DNA of 17,307 nucleotides from Trichomonas tenax (taxonomy: Eukaryota; Parabasalia; Trichomonadida; Trichomonadidae), in assembly GCA_023091735.1 (NCBI GenBank), contig JALKBU010001069.1:1-17307 (forward strand), given 5' to 3'. Every line of letters begins with the position of its first letter. Positions within the stretch are counted from its first letter, which is position 1. The translations under genes and the position numbers were made by a program. Below the pieces are notes generated by a model. That model saw only the letters and a list, made by a program, of their open reading frames with translations, was not told the DNA's origin and made no database searches. This document shows positions 17,257-17,307 of the stretch, piece by piece.

Positions 17257-17307
17257 AAATATCTTTGTTGTCTAACCAATACATCCAGGTTAGTGTTGTT
17301 GACGAGC

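Overview
The window looks like nuclear DNA of an AT-rich, nearly intron-free protist. The best fit is a parabasalid (trichomonad), probably a Tritrichomonas-like species. Genes are single-exon with short intergenic spacers. The recognisable families suit that group: CK2 beta, a one-bromodomain BET-like protein, a divergent homeodomain, Kelch, a BspA-like leucine-rich surface protein, and a glycine-rich (Gly_rich/ALK-type) protein. TCA(C/T)(T/A) initiator-like sites lie 7-12 nt before two start codons. No rRNA, tRNA, CRISPR or bacterial operon signals were seen. The organism is an inference; no phylogenetic marker is present.

Layout. 1-1760 is accessory DNA: two small hairpins joined by an 11-bp direct repeat (48-116), a doubtful small secreted ORF on the minus strand (146-382), and three consecutive hairpins (614-686, 704-771, 813-926), the last with nearly perfect 46-bp arms. 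1761-4936 holds three intact genes: CK2 regulatory subunit (+), a multi-pass membrane protein resembling TMEM161 (+), and a bromodomain-NET protein (-). 5657-6772 is a Kelch gene (-) in one frame but with two internal TAA codons. 6785-8925 is about 2 kb with no convincing gene. 8926-9782 is a broken BspA-like LRR gene (+).

10250-13724 is a block of four decayed genes arranged -,+,-,+: an unrecognised fragment, a helical HEAT/ARM-like protein, an unrecognised beta-rich fragment, and a glycine-rich protein. Each carries in-frame stops and/or frameshifts. Their 5' ends meet head to head at about 10740 and about 12820-12850. 13941-14459 is an intact TALE-type homeodomain protein (-). It is divergent from an intact 518-residue helical solenoid protein (14779-16335, +), with a 319-bp spacer between them. 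16336-17307 is non-coding. It holds a four-copy inverted repeat family (about 16625-16964) and a dense cluster of two short motifs, TGACATGTAAA and GTCACTTTT, which also occur near other genes here.

Functional picture. The intact genes are unrelated regulatory or housekeeping functions (protein kinase regulation, chromatin reading, DNA binding, a membrane protein) and do not form a pathway. The intact genes show no internal stops and end in TAA or TGA, so the internal stops elsewhere most simply mean pseudogenes, not a changed genetic code. The non-coding structures (hairpins, repeat family, motif clusters) are the least explained part of the window.
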